From positions 806,001 to 870,000 of the forward strand of contig NW_020194638.1 of NCBI RefSeq assembly GCF_002865645.1: DNA of 64,000 nt, given 5' to 3'. The stretch is from Hyaloscypha bicolor E. Lineage: Eukaryota > Ascomycota > Leotiomycetes > Helotiales > Hyaloscyphaceae. This document shows, one piece after another, positions 1 to 11,137 of this stretch; position 1 is the stretch's first letter, and the number at the start of each line of letters is the position of its first letter. The translations under genes were made by a program, and so were the position numbers. The notes beneath the pieces were generated by a model that had not been told where the DNA came from, ran no database searches, and saw only the letters and a list, made by a program, of their open reading frames with translations.

Positions 1-1
1 G

Positions 2-574
2 CACCCTCATTACGCTCGCGAACACTGGCCTCTCATCAACTCCGTCTTCCCACTCAAGGATGGCAACATCCTCGCCTCTCTCCGCTCTGTATCCGCCGTC
101 ATCATCATTGAGAGAGAAACAGGGAAGGTGATCTGGCACCTCGATGATTCAGTCCTCGCACAGCAACACTGTGCGTCCGAGCTCCCCAACGGCAACATCC
201 TCATCTTCGACAACGGCACCTTCAGAAAAGGAGAATCCGCGACCTACTCCCGCGTCATCGAAGTCTCGCGCGCCTCTCGATCCATCGTCTGGCAATACAG
301 GGATCCGCACCCGATGACGTTCTTCACGCCGTTCATGGGCGGCGCCCAGCGGTTGGGAAATGGGAATACGCTGATCACCGAAGCGGCGTTTGGTAGGGTG
401 TTCGAGGTTACGAGGGAGGGCAGCTTGTGTTGGGAGTGGGTTAATGAGGAGTTTGCGGATTACAAGGGGCTGGGTGCTGAGGAGATTGAGGGGTTGTTTG
501 ATTATCCTGCTAATGCGCTGTTCAGAGCGTATAAGTATACGCCAGAGGAGATTCCGTGGTTGGCGGAGAAATAG
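2..574 (+). CDS. Arylsulfotransferase (ASST)-family protein, C-terminal part
   Basis: The frame is open from base 2, so the 5' part lies outside the window; the stop is at 572-574. About 190 residues are visible. The repeating pattern of NGN-I/L segments (PLKDGNILAS, LPNGNILIFDNG, LGNGNTLITE) with conserved Trp, as in VIWHLDD and IVWQYRDP, is the blade pattern of the fungal arylsulfotransferase (ASST, Arylsulfotran_2) beta-propeller family. The segment around residue 60, with QQHCASELPNGN, carries the His-containing strand typical of the family. It ends in a hydrophilic tail (EEIPWLAEK). Fungal members are usually secreted or membrane-anchored; the N-terminus that would show this is missing. 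Family assignment is fairly sure; substrate unknown. Confidence 0.8.
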   Translation, partial: HPHYAREHWPLINSVFPLKDGNILASLRSVSAVIIIERETGKVIWHLDDSVLAQQHCASELPNGNILIFDNGTFRKGESATYSRVIEVSRASRSIVWQYRDPHPMTFFTPFMGGAQRLGNGNTLITEAAFGRVFEVTREGSLCWEWVNEEFADYKGLGAEEIEGLFDYPANALFRAYKYTPEEIPWLAEK

Positions 575-736
575 TTGGGCTGGGATTGGCGTTTGGGAAC
601 TATAGAGATGTGAGGATAGTTGGAAACGTTTCTCTTTGGGATTAATAGACTTAGAATTAAGGTTTTGCTTTGAAACAATTGGATTACAATAAGTAAAGAC
701 GCCGAACTCCTGGTTCCGTTTCTCCGAGTGCCATCA

Positions 737-1767
737 TTATTCGTCTCGGTTCAGTCCCTTGTCGTGATTAATATGATCCAACTCAATTATGCTCCGAATA
801 CACCCACCTCTGGCGTCTTCCTTGATCTCTTCAAGATTTCGGCGCTTTAATATCTGCTCTTCCCACAGCCGGTTCAGATCCAGCTCTTCCTCCATGTACT
901 CACTTATTCTAGTATCATCCCAAGGAAACACGTTACTCTTCTTCGCCGCTGCCCGTGCTACATCTAATCCTAGATCAGGCAATTCTCTAAAAAGATCACT
1001 CCACCGACTATACTCAGGATCCTCCACCCCATACTTCTCAAACGGATTCCTACAAGCCACAGACTCGGCAATAAATCTCTTGAGATTCGTCTCCTCGTCA
1101 CCGAGCCCGTAGATAAACCTCACACTGTCAACCGACGGCCACGCATTCGCCGCATTCCCATCCTGGCACCGAACGCGCCAGTCCTCCCAGACGATGAAAT
1201 TCTGGAACCCAGGCGCCTCCAGGAACCGGCCGAGCACCCACGCGTTTTCGCCAAAGTGCCGCGTGTCCGAGTGGATGACTTCGGCATCGAACGGCATGAG
1301 CCTGCCGTGTGTCATCCAGCACACGAACTCCGCGAACATGGCCGCGTCGACCTTGGGCAGGGAGAGCTGCTTGCTGTCCACGTCCTGCTCATCGTACAGC
1401 TCCTCGAGGTCGGCGAACTTGTTCCGGAAGAGCCCGGAATGGAGACCCAGCAGGAATTTATCCACATAGAAGGTCTTCTGGTTGGCTCCTACCGAGATGG
1501 GAATCTTTTCGCTCCATGGAGACGCTCTGTGTGGTGTTTTTTAATAAAAAAAGAATCGTGGATTTAATGGCATGGGTTTTATATGCGAGGCTGGCTGGCT
1601 TACCTGGCGACAATGTTTTTATGGACGATTAGCTTCTGCTCGCGCGCGCATTCAAACGCGCTTGCATGCCCGTACTCTTCTTCGCATGTACAGACAAATC
1701 TCACGTGTATTCTGTCCCCGTTGTCCTCTAGCCCGTTACTGGCGGCTTTCCTCTTCTTCGGTGGCAT
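737..1767 (-). CDS. BTB/POZ-like domain protein
   Basis: Two-exon model: exon 1 1767-1604 (starts MPPKKRKAASNG, a basic NLS-like N-terminus) and exon 2 1526-737, joined by a GTAAGC...ACAG intron of 77 nt that keeps the frame; about 317 residues. Exon 2 has the fungal BTB pattern: KTFYVDKFLLGLHSGLFRNK followed by LSLPKVDAAMFAEFVCWMTHG, the beta-strand/helix core in which a residue 'shell' (FxVHKxLL-xxHSxxF) precedes the V-D-xxxF-xxFxxWxxxG segment. The C-terminal half is acidic and helical (MEEELDLNRLWEEQ). Fungal proteins of this type are mostly uncharacterised; BTB folds mediate dimerisation or Cullin-3 binding. A decayed tandem paralogue lies directly upstream (2216-3285). The exact acceptor is a choice among two close AG sites. 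Confidence 0.7.
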
Positions 1768-2215
1768 GGTCCTGTATCTAATCGTTGCGAGAGATCCCCT
1801 TAGCCCGTTGAGTGACGGGGGTAATGTGTTGATGGAGCCGAAGAAGCTCCTTGATTGATTGATGGAAAATGGGAAGGAGAGGTCATGATCAGTCATTCGG
1901 GATTCATCGAGGCATCGCCAACCGCTAGGGCGATGCACAAGGCGCTTACTGTAAGATGTTCATAGGGGGGCTTAGCGAGCAGTAGCGAATGTTTGCAGGG
2001 GGTATGCTCCTCGAAACCCTCCCCACCCTTTGGAAATTTTACAGGGCAAATGTTGGAAGGAGAATTCGTTTTGGTATTTGTGAACCCTCTCGCTCTTGAT
2101 TTTGGTAATTTCCAATTCCTATGTGCTCAAGGCCAGGAAACCCCGAAAGTGCTTGTAAGATTATGTTTCGCTCATTGCACTTCCCTACCCGGGTGCCAAG
2201 TCTCAAGTGATGACA

Positions 2216-3285
2216 TTATTTGCCTTCTCTTTCCTGCCTTAATTGCGCATCAGATGATTTCAACTCAATACTTCTTGGGCACTCGCTTCTAGCAGCCTTC
2301 TTGATCTGGTCGAGGTTTTTCGTGGCCAATGTCTACTCCTCCCAGAGCCGCCTCCAGTGGGATTTTCGGCCTCCATGTACATACCCCGATTCCCGTCGTC
2401 CCACGGATATGTCCCCTTCCAATCCTCACTAAGTATGTCTACCGAATCGATGTCATCACTCAAGTCAGCGGCAACCTCATCCGTGAGAAATTCCTCCCAT
2501 CCATCGTATTCTTCATCAGGCTCATCATCAAGATCATCTAGGTTCCTACGAGTTACTTCGGTTAGGGAGAAGCCAGCAATCGCTCCATACACATTGTTTC
2601 CAAACAAATGGGAGATTATCTCAAACGAATACCATGAGATAAATAGACAAAGAACAAGGTTTCTCTCCCGGCACTTACAGAGTGAGCCGCAAATTCTCGT
2701 AATTTTGCACCTTTGCTGATATGTCGATAGATCGCAGCTACTTCTTCGCGAACGGGCCATGCGTTAGCCTTGTCCTTGCAGTAGCTCAAAATATCATCTA
2801 TTGCAAAATTCGAAATCCTGAGGCTCGCAAGAACGCTCCAAGTTGCCAAAGTCTCCCGTCCAGGATATTCATATCGGCATGAAGAACCACGTTATTGACA
2901 GGCTGAAGCTGTAACCGAGAAACCAGCAAGCAAATTCTGCAAACTCGGATACATCGACGCTGGGAAGCGAGGTCTCCTGGTCCTTATTCTGCTTATTTTC
3001 AGCTAGCCTGTCTTTGAAATAGCCTGAGTGAAGAGCAAGGAAGTTTTTTTTGGATGTGAAATATGGGTCGATTTGCGCTAAGAATTTGAATCGTCTTGCG
3101 AAAGGGAGAAATCTTGTGAATAGTGAGTATGGCACAGGTAGTGACAAGAATAGTTGGAGAGAGAGAGTAATTTACTTATGGGCATTGTTGCAATGAATTA
3201 TACTCTTCATGTCTCGCTCGCACTCGATCGCGCTTTCGTGAGAGACATTACATTGGCAAGTTAACCGGATCGCTTCAAAAATGCC
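2216..3285 (-). pseudogene. Decayed tandem paralogue of the BTB-like gene
   Basis: Every segment of the BTB-like gene at 737-1767 has a counterpart here, in order and on the same strand. HESAIECERDMKSII matches HASAFECAREQKLIV of exon 1; KKNFLALHSGYFKDRL matches the BTB core; SLPSVDVSEFAEFACW matches LPKVDAAMFAEFVCW; then DGRLWQLGAFLRASGFRNF, YPWDDGNRGMYMEAE and RLWEE. The reading is broken: a one-base frame change near 2905 (between CWFLGY and LQPVNN), another frame change near 2370 after YMEAE, and a TAG at 2333-2335 where the intact copy has Gln. Recognisable homology stops near 3285, where an A+T-rich block begins, so the N-terminus is lost. An intron with GTAAGTGC remains near 2680. Probably not functional. 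Confidence 0.72.
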
Positions 3286-4330
3286 TTAAATATTTTAATA
3301 AACAATATAAGCAGTATAGATATTAGCTTGGCTACTATATTACTTAGTATAAATTATATAAAGTATAAAGAGGTAACTTATACTTATTAAGTTAAGATTA
3401 TATTAATAACCTTAGAGAGAAATAAGATATTAGAGGTATTAGAAGTATAAGAACCCTTAATTTTAATATTAAAAGAAGTAATATTAGCAATATTAAAAGT
3501 ATTTTATTATTAAGAACTACTAGTAATAATAAATAGCTATAATTTATTACTTCTTATATAAAGGAAGTAATATATTATTATAGCTATTAAGGCAAGTTTA
3601 GATTATTAAATCTTATTAAACTTGCTATTACTAAGCCGTTATTTTATTTATCTTTAGAGCTTAAATAATATATAAAAGGCATAAAAGATATAAAGAGAGA
3701 ATATATAATAGAGAGAGTATTTATAAGTTAAAGAAGAGGGCTAGGTAATTAAGAGCTTATTTTAAAGGTATTTGAGACTATTAGTAACTATAATGGGAGT
3801 ATAAATGACTCAAATTAAGCTATAGTAAGTCATATAAAGCTATAATTCACATGGTTATTTAGTGAAGTTAATGAAGTATTTAGTAAATACCTTAGAAATA
3901 AGGCAAAATACGCCACTGACCCCTTTGGTCGTTGTGGTTAATTAGACTAATAGTGAAAAACACGAGGCGAAGCGGTACCCTACTACATAAGCAAATATAT
4001 GATTTCCCGAATTCTCGATAGTATTATAAAAAGCTTATCTCACACATCCTAACCCCTAGCCCATTATTAATTAATAAGAGCACTTTTCTTTTAGTATATC
4101 CGATAACTTGAAAGTCATATCCTAGATCTAGCATAAAGTGTAATAATAAAGGGCTGTAAGAGGGAAAGGAGACAAATCATGCCCTAATTACGTAAAATAG
4201 TATCTAAGTATTAATATGTGACAACCATAACTATCACCGCCTATCCACTTTCACGCCCGCCGAAGTAGTTATCGCATCCGCCTCATCGCACTAATATTCA
4301 TTACTGCAGGCTGAAATTGTAGGGAACTTA
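3286..4330. repeat. A+T-rich RIP-like relic
   Basis: About 1 kb of strongly A+T-rich, TpA-rich sequence with stops in all frames and no gene-like open frame. A short, less mutated patch sits near 3905-3975. It begins abruptly where the BTB paralogue loses homology and ends about 40 bases from the HET gene's 3' end. This composition is what RIP leaves in a repeated element. No terminal repeats or protein homology could be recognised, so the original element is unknown. Confidence 0.6.
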
Positions 4331-4368
4331 GGAAAGTGGCCATGCGTTACCTTTCTCGTCCACGATTC

Positions 4369-6474
4369 TCATTTGATATGAATCCGCTCGAGCTTCATGT
4401 CTTTGGGTAAGGTCTTCATGTCCATAATTCCTTCCACATAAACATGACTGATTAGACAGTAGTGATCTTCGCGTTTCTCAAGGACGTAAGGAACAAAAGC
4501 ACCTCCAAGGATTGTGACTACATGACCACGCTTCACGACTCCCTCTGGCACCCTTCCTAGATACCCCCTTTTGGTCAAAATCAGATCTTCTTTGGTGTAT
4601 GATCGATATTCTTCTTTTACAATGGCAGTCTCGATATGCTCAGCGCATAACTCGCGAAGTTGTCTCGTCAATGCATTGTTTTGGGAGTGTCGAATAGTTA
4701 GTACGGCGTGCACCCACATCTCGAAGCCTTTTGGAAGCGTATGAGGCATCGATGTCAGGCAACCTTGGAACATCATGAGATCGACCCAGCAGACGGCGAG
4801 GTAAAGTTTCTCTCCCGGCGGACTTGACGGACGTGGCCGGATACGTGAATGAGGCTTGAAAACTGACCATAGGGCCTCTAGACACAGGATAGAGCTATCT
4901 AGAGGATGAGGGGGCAAGACGACACAATCTAGGGCATATATCAACTGTTCTAGATCCGTCAGAACCGATGCCAGGAGCGTTACAAAGCGGATTATTTTCT
5001 TGCTGATATTGATGATTGCCAAAGATATGGGTGCTGCATCCTCAAGACTCCCATTGCTACGGCCCAAGTAGGAACCGAAAGGTCCGTATATAGTTTTGCC
5101 CAAGAGGCCATCAGCCAATCTTGAGAAAATTTCGATGAGTTTATCTCCTCCTTCCATGGGAAGAATATGGTCTGCTTCATCAAGAATGTGACCTTGCACG
5201 CAGAGAGACTGGCCATATATCGTTGGATGCCCTGAAAATAAACCCGCAAACGCGCCGCTGTAGTACTCAGTTGCTGCTTCGGTAGGGGCAGCAGTCCAGT
5301 CAGGAACCCAAGAAGGTAACGACTTCATAGTGCGCCTGCTAGATAGAGTTTGGGTACCCAAAAGGTACAAATCCTGACGTTCATTGATAATTGAAGTTGC
5401 GGTTTCAAGGAAAACCTCCTCTGCCTTCTTTCTGCAGTCAGGTATAATTGCAGGAACACTCGAAGATCTTACTTTGACTAGCCCCAAAGCGGCGTAAATA
5501 TGATCTTGAGGATAAGTTTGCTTGCAGTAGTTGAAAGTAGCCAGAACGGAAGCAAGATCCCAGGCAACCTCTGGATCTTTGTAACGTCGTCGAGCATCCT
5601 TGATTCCAGAAAAAGCAAGTCCGGAGTCAAGCTGAGAATGTTCATTTCTAGAGTGAAAGAGTAGCACAGATCGTCCTTCATAAGCGCGGGCAAACACCTC
5701 CCAGGGGATTGCCCATTCCGTGCAGACGATGAACACTTCCCGTCCCACAGCGACCTCTTGTATGACCCATGATCTACTAAAATAGCTACTAGCAAACATG
5801 CCGTCAATCTTCTTCCACAATTTTCTATCTTTAAATCTGAAGATAACGTCATCACTCAGTTTTGGACGTCGAGGAAGAGTGTAAGGCTTTACTGCCTGAG
5901 GACTGTCAGGCCGTATCGAGGTCAAAAACGCATCCTTATCAGATGTGAACAGAGAACTTTTTGGTCGTTCTCTCAGTATCTGCGCAATTCCTGGAACCAT
6001 AGTTTCGTGTAGATGACCTTCGAGTCGCTGTAGACACATCAAAGCCAATGATTGAATGACCTCAAGAGCCGCCTTAGTCATAACGCTGCCTTCTCCCAAC
6101 TAGACAAGGACGATAGTCGCACCGGAGTATATATCGCGCATCATAGGAATCTGTTTGCTCTTTTCGTCTATATCCTCTTGATTGATGCAAAGTGCATCAA
6201 CCCAGAGCCATCTCGGCTTATCCGGGTGCCGAAGAGCTTTCAAGGCTCTAATCAAATTTTTTGTTGCTGCGATTGAGAAAGATCCACATTGTACGGTTTC
6301 GCTACCCTCCTCCGATTTCCATTCATAAGACAAAGCTTCATATCTAACACTTGCATCGAGTATGACATGCTTTAGGCTGATAATGATCCGCTGAGTCTTC
6401 TTGCCAGGTTGTAATCCCAATAGCCTTATCTCATCATCTCGGGTCAGCGGACTGTACGCTGAGGGCTCAAGCAT
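4369..6474 (-). pseudogene. HET-domain protein gene interrupted by one in-frame TAG
   Basis: One continuous frame of 701 codons, broken only by TAG at 6100-6102 (codon 125). It starts MLEPSAYSPLTRDDEIRLLG and has the canonical HET domain: YEALSYEWKS (about residue 45), RWLWVDALCINQEDIDEKS (about 90-108) and MRDIYSGATIVLV, then the stop, then LGEGS. HET proteins have Trp at this position (V-x-V-W-L-G), so a TGG codon has become TAG. The frame continues intact for another 576 codons through SRSWVIQEVAVGRE to the stop at 4369. HET domains trigger vegetative incompatibility cell death in filamentous fungi. Either a recent pseudogene, or the stop is bypassed (see findings). No intron can remove the TAG cleanly. 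The 3' end lies about 40 bases from an A+T-rich block. Confidence 0.85.
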
Positions 6475-7565
6475 GTTGATATGGAGTTGTTAACAAATAT
6501 TGGGTATATTAAGCTTGTCGGCGTATGATGTGATTTATTGTGGGAAAGAGGTAGTGGAAATAAAATTTGGTTTCGAGTCTCAAAATCTTCGCAAGGCTGG
6601 ATCTTTAGGCTGCTGTTGCGTAGCTTCTCAAGCATTGGTCGAAACTCGGCACGTGAAATGCTGCTGATTTGATGCTGGAACCTTCTGAATACTTCTCTTT
6701 GGTAAACCTAACTTAGCACATATACGGATGGGTATAGAAGTAACAAGTTTTATAGTTCTTCCTAAAAGCAGGTCAATGACTTAATCAGATGATGCATATT
6801 AGGGAATAAAATTTGAGGCTGTCGCCAAGGCTGAGCTGAACGAGGGTCGATGGTTGCAAGAATGTGGTGGAATGGTGCTGTGCTTTTCCGTTGACTATAT
6901 CCTGCTTTGTGGCCCTCGAATATCCTTTATCCGGGAGAAAGGACGTTTTTTGTTGGTTATTTGTAGCTCATAAACGGTCAATTTCCATTTTTAGGGAGCC
7001 CTGAACATAATCACGTGTATGCCATGACATAGAATTTGGGAGAAAGTGTGACAGTGAAGGTCTGCAAAAGGAGAAATAGACAAAACTATCTTCTTCGATA
7101 TATATATTACTTAAAATAAAAAGAATAAGATAATATACTTAACGCTCTCACGAATCAGCACGATCTCGCCTACAGAATCCTTCCGCGAACAACGACAACC
7201 GCCCCCGAAACGGCAAATATTTCGGATATAGGTATAGCAAAGCCCATAGGATGTGAAGGTAAAGCCTGTTAATCGCTAGCCTGGGTTTTTCTTTTGTGGT
7301 GTTTTCCCAATGTATAATCCCATTATCCTTACTGGCTCTGAATTGCCGCTAGCGTGTCTATCTTCACAGCCAATTATCTCGCGCCACAGATGCATGGCAT
7401 CTACGTTTTGTCAAGAGAGCTGGAATACCGTTGCTTTGCCGAAGCCAGCACTTTTGTCTGAACAGGATCTGACACCAAAGCTTCCAGAGAAGATACTGAA
7501 ATTATGTTTGAATTCAACCTATAATTACATCGCATATAAAAGCTTTTCCAATTGGCTAAACCCTA
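6475..7565. other. Intergenic region
   Basis: Upstream region of the HET gene followed by moderately A+T-rich DNA with no convincing gene. A short alternating TA stretch lies near 7097-7110. Small open frames here lack codon or domain signals. Confidence 0.5.
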
Positions 7566-7799
7566 TTGGAGGAACCTAAGCTCCGGGATTACTACGGAGA
7601 TCTCGGCGTCTTGCCAGAGTCGAGTACCCGACAGATCAAAAAAGCTTTTCATAAACTGGCAATACGTTACCATCCCGATAAAAGTGCTTCTGGGGGTTCG
7701 AATAATGTTGAGGAATCCTGCAAGGCGAGTATATATGAATTGATTTTTCGTTGGTGCTATATATTAGAGGACCAGAAAGCTGACGCGACACTTCTCTGA
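7566..7799 (+). pseudogene. J-domain (DnaJ-like) fragment
   Basis: A 77-codon frame encodes a nearly complete J-domain: DYYGDLGVLPESSTRQIKKA, then FHKLAIRYHPDK with the HPD signature that stimulates Hsp70 ATPase activity, then a degraded helix III/IV (IYELIFRWCYILEDQK). There is no ATG: the frame begins after a TAA, with TTG the only start-like codon, and it ends just after the J-domain. Intact J-proteins continue further. It lies in moderately A+T-rich DNA. Most likely a truncated relic; a missed upstream exon cannot be excluded. Confidence 0.55.
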
Positions 7800-8017
7800 G
7801 CCAGTAGCTGATCCATAGTATCGCTTAAGCTGATCAATATTAGCAATTAGCGAGAATACCCTTATATTTTCCATAATATGGATCAACTTTCCTTACCAAA
7901 AACCACACTATATCTACTAACTTAAATAATACATAGACACTTATCCTTGTTCACACCCTCCTTCCATCCCCGATCTCCTCCCAACGGCCCGCCAGGCGCC
8001 CGCTAGGCATACTCCTA

Positions 8018-8316
8018 GCATATACTTAACCATTATTACTAAGAAGCATATAAATAAGTTAGAATGCTTTACTATTGCTATTGCTCTAGCATATGCTTGA
8101 TATATGAAACTTATATACTTGGAATATAAGGTAAATTAGAATATATCTTGCTTTACTATTATTATTATTTGTAATATATACTCGGCATATGAAATCCATA
8201 TACTTAGCATATATTTAATCTTTCTTACTAACAAGTATATAAGCAAGTTAAAATGCTTTACTATTACTATTACTCTAGCATATGCTTGGCATATAAAACC
8301 CATATACTTAGTATAT
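8018..8316. repeat. Degenerate A+T-rich tandem repeat
   Basis: About 1.6 copies of a unit near 190 bp: the stretch from CTAGCATATACTTAACC (8018) recurs from CTTAGCATATATTTAATC (about 8207), and AGAATGCTTTACTATTGC recurs as AAAATGCTTTACTATTAC. Half-unit similarity inside the repeat (TTTACTATT..., CATATGCTTG/CATATGAAA) suggests an older period of roughly 95 bp. Confidence 0.55.
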
Positions 8317-8330
8317 GCTAACCCTAACCC

Positions 8331-9352
8331 ATAGTACGCTTTAATATATCCCAATGCGAAGGGCTCTCACTGCCCCCCAATCCGCCGGAACTAACCCAGA
8401 CCCTAACCCCTGACCCTAAGGCTCCTCGCAAGCTCGGGGCTAACCCGAACCTTCCTAGCCCGTATAGCCTATATATATGCAGAGCATAAGGAGGGTATAT
8501 GCGGAGTACATGCCTAAAATATAACTGCCACAAAACCTATTCATTTGCTCGTCTACTGTCTCGTTTCTTTAAGCGATAATAGTGATTAGCTAAATAAACG
8601 AGCATATGCAGAGATTGATAATATCGATTAGCTTAAGCAATACTATGGATCAACTAAAACCTCCACTTTCTGCAGGCCGAGAAGCCCAAGAAATCCTTTG
8701 TACTAAAGAGAAGCGACTATAGTAGAATAGGCAGTAACCTAGAATACGAGAAGAACGGGCCCGTATTTTATAGCTCATGTCGAGAAAGACAAGAACCCGG
8801 TCTTGCCCATCCCTTGTCAGCATCGGCAGTTGGGATTGAACCCGGCATTCTCGTAACTCGGGTTGATCGTAAATTCTCACCAATCACGTCGTCCGATGAA
8901 CGAGAACGGGACTAACCCACGATGATCGACCACAAATGCTAGGGTCCCACGCTGCAGAACTTATGTGAGCATCAGCAAACTTCATATACCAGTTTACGTC
9001 TTTCCAGTGTCTCCCTCTGTCCCGTTCTTGTATACTTCCAAACAGCTCCTTTCTGCCTCGGGGGTTCCTGTATTCATCAAATCTTCGCACAAAAGACTGT
9101 CTTACAAGTCCTAGGGCAGTGGCATCATTTTCCAATGAACTCTTAGCCATTCTTGATGGCGTGATATCCATTTCTACACAAGCTCTCACTTCCACGTATC
9201 GACAGGGCATTCTCTATAGTGCGGAGGCGTTCGACAATATTGTCCAGAGTTGCGATGGAGCATCGCCAAAGGAGAAAGTCTCTGCCGCGTCTAAGGTCTG
9301 CACTATTCTGTTTAGTCTTTTGTCACGTGCTACGCACAGGCCACACATAGGC
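8331..9352. other. Intergenic region
   Basis: No supported gene. Contains scattered CCCTAA-like words (8318-8450) and short open frames on the minus strand (8650-8883, 8884-9210) with no recognisable domain. Confidence 0.45.
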
Positions 9353-9362
9353 CTATATATAG
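9353..9362 (+). promoter_or_regulatory. TATA-like box upstream of the FAD oxidase relic
   Basis: CTATATATAG lies 120-130 bases before the ATG at 9482, a plausible distance for a fungal core promoter. Supported only by sequence and position. Confidence 0.3.
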
Positions 9363-9481
9363 CTATTTCCCCGCCTTCAGGGCACCATCATTCCTTACTA
9401 TTATACCAATATACACCCATATTATCCGCACAAGCCTCTTCAGGCCTTGACATCTTTAGAGAACGAGCTGTCGTGCCTGAG

Positions 9482-11137
9482 ATGCCATTCTATGAACATG
9501 AGAAGCAAAGGAACTGGTCAGTGTAATTCTTAACGTCGCGCTCTGTCCATAATTTGTAAATCAAGGTCGACCCTTTGTTGGCTCCCATCAGCCTGCTTCT
9601 TGAAAACTCAAAATACTCGAGGAGTGGCACTCGCTTTGAAAATCGTTACTCGACTTCAAGCACCTTTTGCGGTTCGCTCAGGAGGTCATTCCCCCAATCC
9701 AAGTTTCGGGAGCATTGACCCGGGTATTTTGATAGACCTGAGCTCGCTCAATGATATTGTCTTGTCCCCGGATCACAGGGTCATGTCCGTAGGGCCTGGT
9801 GCAAAATGGGAAATGATTTATGAGGAGCTCGAGAAGCATGAATTGACCGTCGCGGGAGGCAGAGCGACCGGTGTGGGTGTTGGAGGACTCATTACCGGAG
9901 GTAAGGGTCTTCATATGGCATATTTTCATCATCTTTAGCCTCAAATGCTAACGCTCTCATAATCAGGATGAATGAGCCACTTCAGTAACTTCTGGGGGTT
10001 AGCTTGCGACCAAGTGAAGGAATTCGAGTCAAGGAGTTCCCCAAAAAGCCTTTTAACCTTCTGACTGGTAATCAGGTGGTTTTGGCCAACTCAACTGTTG
10101 TCTACGCAAATGAAACAGAGAATGCCGATCTCTTTCGGACTCTGAAGGGCGGAGGAGCAAGCTTTGGTATGGACAAAGGGACACAATCTGTCTGTCATCC
10201 TTGCTGATGCTCTCTCCACCCACAGGAATCGTGACCCGATTTGACCTCTATACCAATCCCTAGTACCGTGTTTGGTTTTCTCCCAAAGCATACAGTGCTA
10301 TTGACGTCGTTCAAGTTATGAGTGCAATCATCTCGGTTCAGAAAGCAATGGAAGAAAACGATAAAATTGGCTTGGTTGTTTCTGTTCTCAAAGATATGTT
10401 TGTCGCATGTTTCCTTTACAGGGGCTGGGATGTTCCAAATGCATTTGAGGCTTTCAACAGTACACCAACAATGGCGATCCTTATGCCCGAGACTAGAGGC
10501 ACGCAGCAATCTATGTCACGGGCCCTCAGTATTGCTTCGAATGCGAAGTATGTAAATCATGCCGCGATCTTCCTGAGATCAACTGACCAGGCATTTCCTC
10601 TTACAGACGAGCATGTGGCGCTGCTTCTGTGATGATGGATGCAGATCTTTATGTGGAGCTCGACAAAGTTCTCAATCGCTTTGTTACCATTGATTCCTAC
10701 TCGCTGGCATTCCATATCCAGCCGTTTGGCGCATCCGCGGTTAAAAAAGGAGAAGATCGTAGAGGGAACTCGTTGGGCATTTCTCCTGTAAACCAAGCAT
10801 GTATGTCAATAAGCTGACCCTCTCATATCGAGTCTGGCCTGGAATGCGCGGTTTGCTCACGTCTTCTCTAGGGCTGGGCGTTGTTGGAGAATGGAAAGAC
10901 GATATGGATGATGAACTAGTCATTACCCAAACCCATCAGCTCATCTCTTCTATCGAAGAAACTGCTCGAGCTCGTGGACTCCTTTTAGAGTTCAAGTTCA
11001 TGAATGATGCATCTTACACACAATCTCCGTTCGTGGCAAGCACTCTGAGTTCTCTCAAGGTGGCGAGTGAGAAATGGGACCCCGAAGGTGTTTTTCAACG
11101 GTTGCAGAACTCTGGCTTCCTTGTATCAAAGGCATAG
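9482..11137 (+). pseudogene. FAD-linked oxidase (BBE/6-hydroxynicotine oxidase type), broken
   Basis: Exon pieces in order spell a p-cresol methylhydroxylase/berberine-bridge-like FAD oxidase: MPFYEHEKQRNWS, then VALALKIVTRLQAPFAVRSG with SGGHS (His typical for covalent FAD), GGRATGVGVGGLITGG, SHFSNFWGLACDQVK, LFRTLKGGGASFG, IVTRFDLYTNP, YSLAFHIQPFGASAVKKG and the C-terminal KWDPEGVFQRLQNSGFLVSK. The gene is broken in several places: a one-base frame change near 9601, a TGA just after the intron joining GGLITGG to SHFSNF (about 9969), a splice donor near 10028 reading TCAAGG instead of GT, and TAG at 10261-10263 where Gln is expected in TNPQY. Remaining introns (from 10168, 10548 and 10801) have GTATG donors. 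It was probably a secreted or secondary-metabolism flavoprotein. Confidence 0.75.

Noticed and set aside
8820..8870. tRNA-like T-loop word (GGGTTCAATCCC on the minus strand)
   Set aside because: The flanking bases do not pair into a T-stem and no A-box or acceptor stem fits at the right distance.
9119..9526. 135-codon frame leading into the FAD oxidase relic
   Set aside because: Only its last part (MPFYEHEKQRNWS) resembles the family; the rest spans a likely promoter with a TATA-like box.
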